Below are positions 12,184 to 13,102 of a stretch of 13,102 bases of DNA, in pieces. The notes under the pieces are model-generated. The model ran no database searches. It saw only the letters and a program-made list of their open reading frames with translations, and was not told the DNA's origin. The stretch's first letter is position 1; each line of letters opens with the position of its first letter. The position numbers and the translations under genes are program-made. The stretch comes from Rhodospirillaceae bacterium CCH5-H10 (GTDB taxonomy: Bacteria > Pseudomonadota > Alphaproteobacteria > Reyranellales > Reyranellaceae), in contig LSKJ01000803.1 of the NCBI GenBank assembly GCA_001557035.1, forward strand, positions 1 through 13,102, written 5' to 3'.

Positions 12184-13102
12184 ATGGCTACACAGACAAT
12201 CGACGACCTGCCGACTCCCGCCCTCATTCTCGACCGGGCGATCCTGCGCCGCAACCTCAAGCGCATGAGCGAGCGCCTCCAAAAGGCCGGCGTGATGCTG
12301 CGCCCCCATCTCAAGACGGCGAAGTCCGTCGAGATCGGCCGCATGGCCGTCGAGGGCCATGACGGGCGCATCACCGTCTCGACCCTGGCAGAGGCGCGGT
12401 ACTTCGCCGATGGCGGCTTCAAGGACATTCTCTACGGCGTCGGCATCATCCCCGCGAAGCTCGCGGCCGTGACCGAGCTGCGCCGGCGAGGCGTGAACCT
12501 GCGAGTCGTCACCGACAATCTCGCAGTCGCGAAGGCCATCGCCGCCGCGGCGAAAGACGGCGACACGTTTTCGGTGTTCATCGAAATCGACAGCGGCGGC
12601 GGCCGCGCCGGCCTTCCCTATCCCGCCCTGCCCAGCCTGCTCGACATCGCGCGCGTGCTGCACGAGGCGCCGGGCGTCGAACTCGCCGGCGTCATGACCC
12701 ATGCCGGCCACTCCTATCACCAGAGCACGCCCGACGGGATCGCGGGCGTCGCCGAGCAGGAACGCCTCGCCATTGTGACCGCGGCGGAAAAGCTGCGCGC
12801 AGCCGGCATTCCCTGCCCCATCGTCTCGGGCGGCTCGACGCCGACGGCGATGCATTCCCGTGACTTCACCGGCATCACCGAGATGCGGCCGGGCGTCTAT
12901 GTCTTCAACGATCTCGATCAGGAGTATATCGGCTCGTGCGGCGCGGGAGATATCGCGCTCTCGGTGCTGGCTTCGGTGATCGGCCACTATCCGCACCGCA
13001 ACCAGATGCTGGTCGACGCCGGCGCGTTGGCCCTTTCGAAAGACATCAGCGCACAGGAATTCCAGCCCAAGGTCGGCTACGGCACCATTGCCAACCCGCC
13101 TG
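12184..13102 (+). CDS. PLP-dependent D-threonine aldolase / D-serine dehydratase-like protein (3' end beyond window)
   Basis: The first 306 codons of a gene that leaves the window still open. The protein begins MATQTIDDLPTPALILDRAI, typical of the DSD1/alanine-racemase-N group. It carries the PLP-binding signature LRPHLKTAKS (39-48), where K44 is the expected Schiff-base lysine; the usual RPHxKTHK reads KTAK here. Further family marks are STLAEARYFADGGFKDILYG, FIEIDSGGGRAGL, MTHAGHSY, SGGSTPTAMH and MRPGVYVFNDLDQ. Members act on D-amino acids or beta-hydroxy-D-amino acids, cleaving D-threonine or dehydrating D-serine, often with a metal bound by a C-terminal His/Cys pair that would lie past the window edge. 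The substrate is therefore undecided. It starts 15 bp from the divergent CYTH gene with an extended -10 element and no Shine-Dalgarno. Confidence 0.88.
   Translation, partial: MATQTIDDLPTPALILDRAILRRNLKRMSERLQKAGVMLRPHLKTAKSVEIGRMAVEGHDGRITVSTLAEARYFADGGFKDILYGVGIIPAKLAAVTELRRRGVNLRVVTDNLAVAKAIAAAAKDGDTFSVFIEIDSGGGRAGLPYPALPSLLDIARVLHEAPGVELAGVMTHAGHSYHQSTPDGIAGVAEQERLAIVTAAEKLRAAGIPCPIVSGGSTPTAMHSRDFTGITEMRPGVYVFNDLDQEYIGSCGAGDIALSVLASVIGHYPHRNQMLVDAGALALSKDISAQEFQPKVGYGTIANPP

Noticed and set aside
12169..12996. N-terminal extension of the CYTH protein
   Set aside because: The CYTH signature must be near the N-terminus, and the extension is antisense to the D-threonine aldolase-like gene.

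Overview
The window is GC-rich with long open frames on both strands. It carries two Bug/TctC-type periplasmic binding proteins, a FecI–FecR–TonB-receptor set, and a long TPR protein with a signal peptide. Together these suggest an alphaproteobacterium with a large accessory transport repertoire (for example Reyranella- or Bradyrhizobium-like). That placement is inference from gene content; no rRNA or other phylogenetic marker is present.

Left part (1–4387, all minus strand): an iron-uptake cell-surface-signalling locus, transcribed from right to left. The order is a FecI-type ECF sigma factor, its FecR-type anti-sigma/transducer, a TonB-dependent receptor with the N-terminal signalling (STN) domain, and the beginning of a PepSY-associated membrane protein, probably a reductase-like partner in ferric-siderophore use. 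A 19-bp Fur-box-like palindrome lies just before the sigma gene. This predicts iron-repressed synthesis of FecI, followed by substrate-induced expression of the receptor. The sigma, transducer and receptor genes all start on non-ATG codons.

Middle (4532–8621): a tRNA-Ser(UGA) gene on the minus strand; a Bug-family solute-binding protein on the plus strand; a 53-residue two-helix membrane protein on the minus strand; and an 874-residue secreted or periplasmic TPR protein on the minus strand, built from about 20 TPR units with a higher-order period of about 200 residues.

Right part (8849–13102): a second Bug-family binding protein followed 34 bp later by a thiamine-diphosphate enzyme of the acetolactate synthase-like superfamily (plus strand, probably one transcript). 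Then come a large intergenic inverted repeat between convergent genes, a CYTH/triphosphate-tunnel protein (minus), and the 5' part of a PLP-dependent D-threonine aldolase/D-serine dehydratase-like enzyme (plus) that runs off the window. The last two genes diverge with only 15 bp between start codons; the enzyme gene has an extended -10 element positioned for a leaderless mRNA.

I see no phage, transposase, CRISPR array or defence system. Most of the window is ordinary metabolic and transport content. The items most worth checking are regulatory: the Fur-like box, the paired Shine-Dalgarno-sequestering hairpins of the two Bug genes, the long inverted repeat before the second one, and the leaderless promoter.
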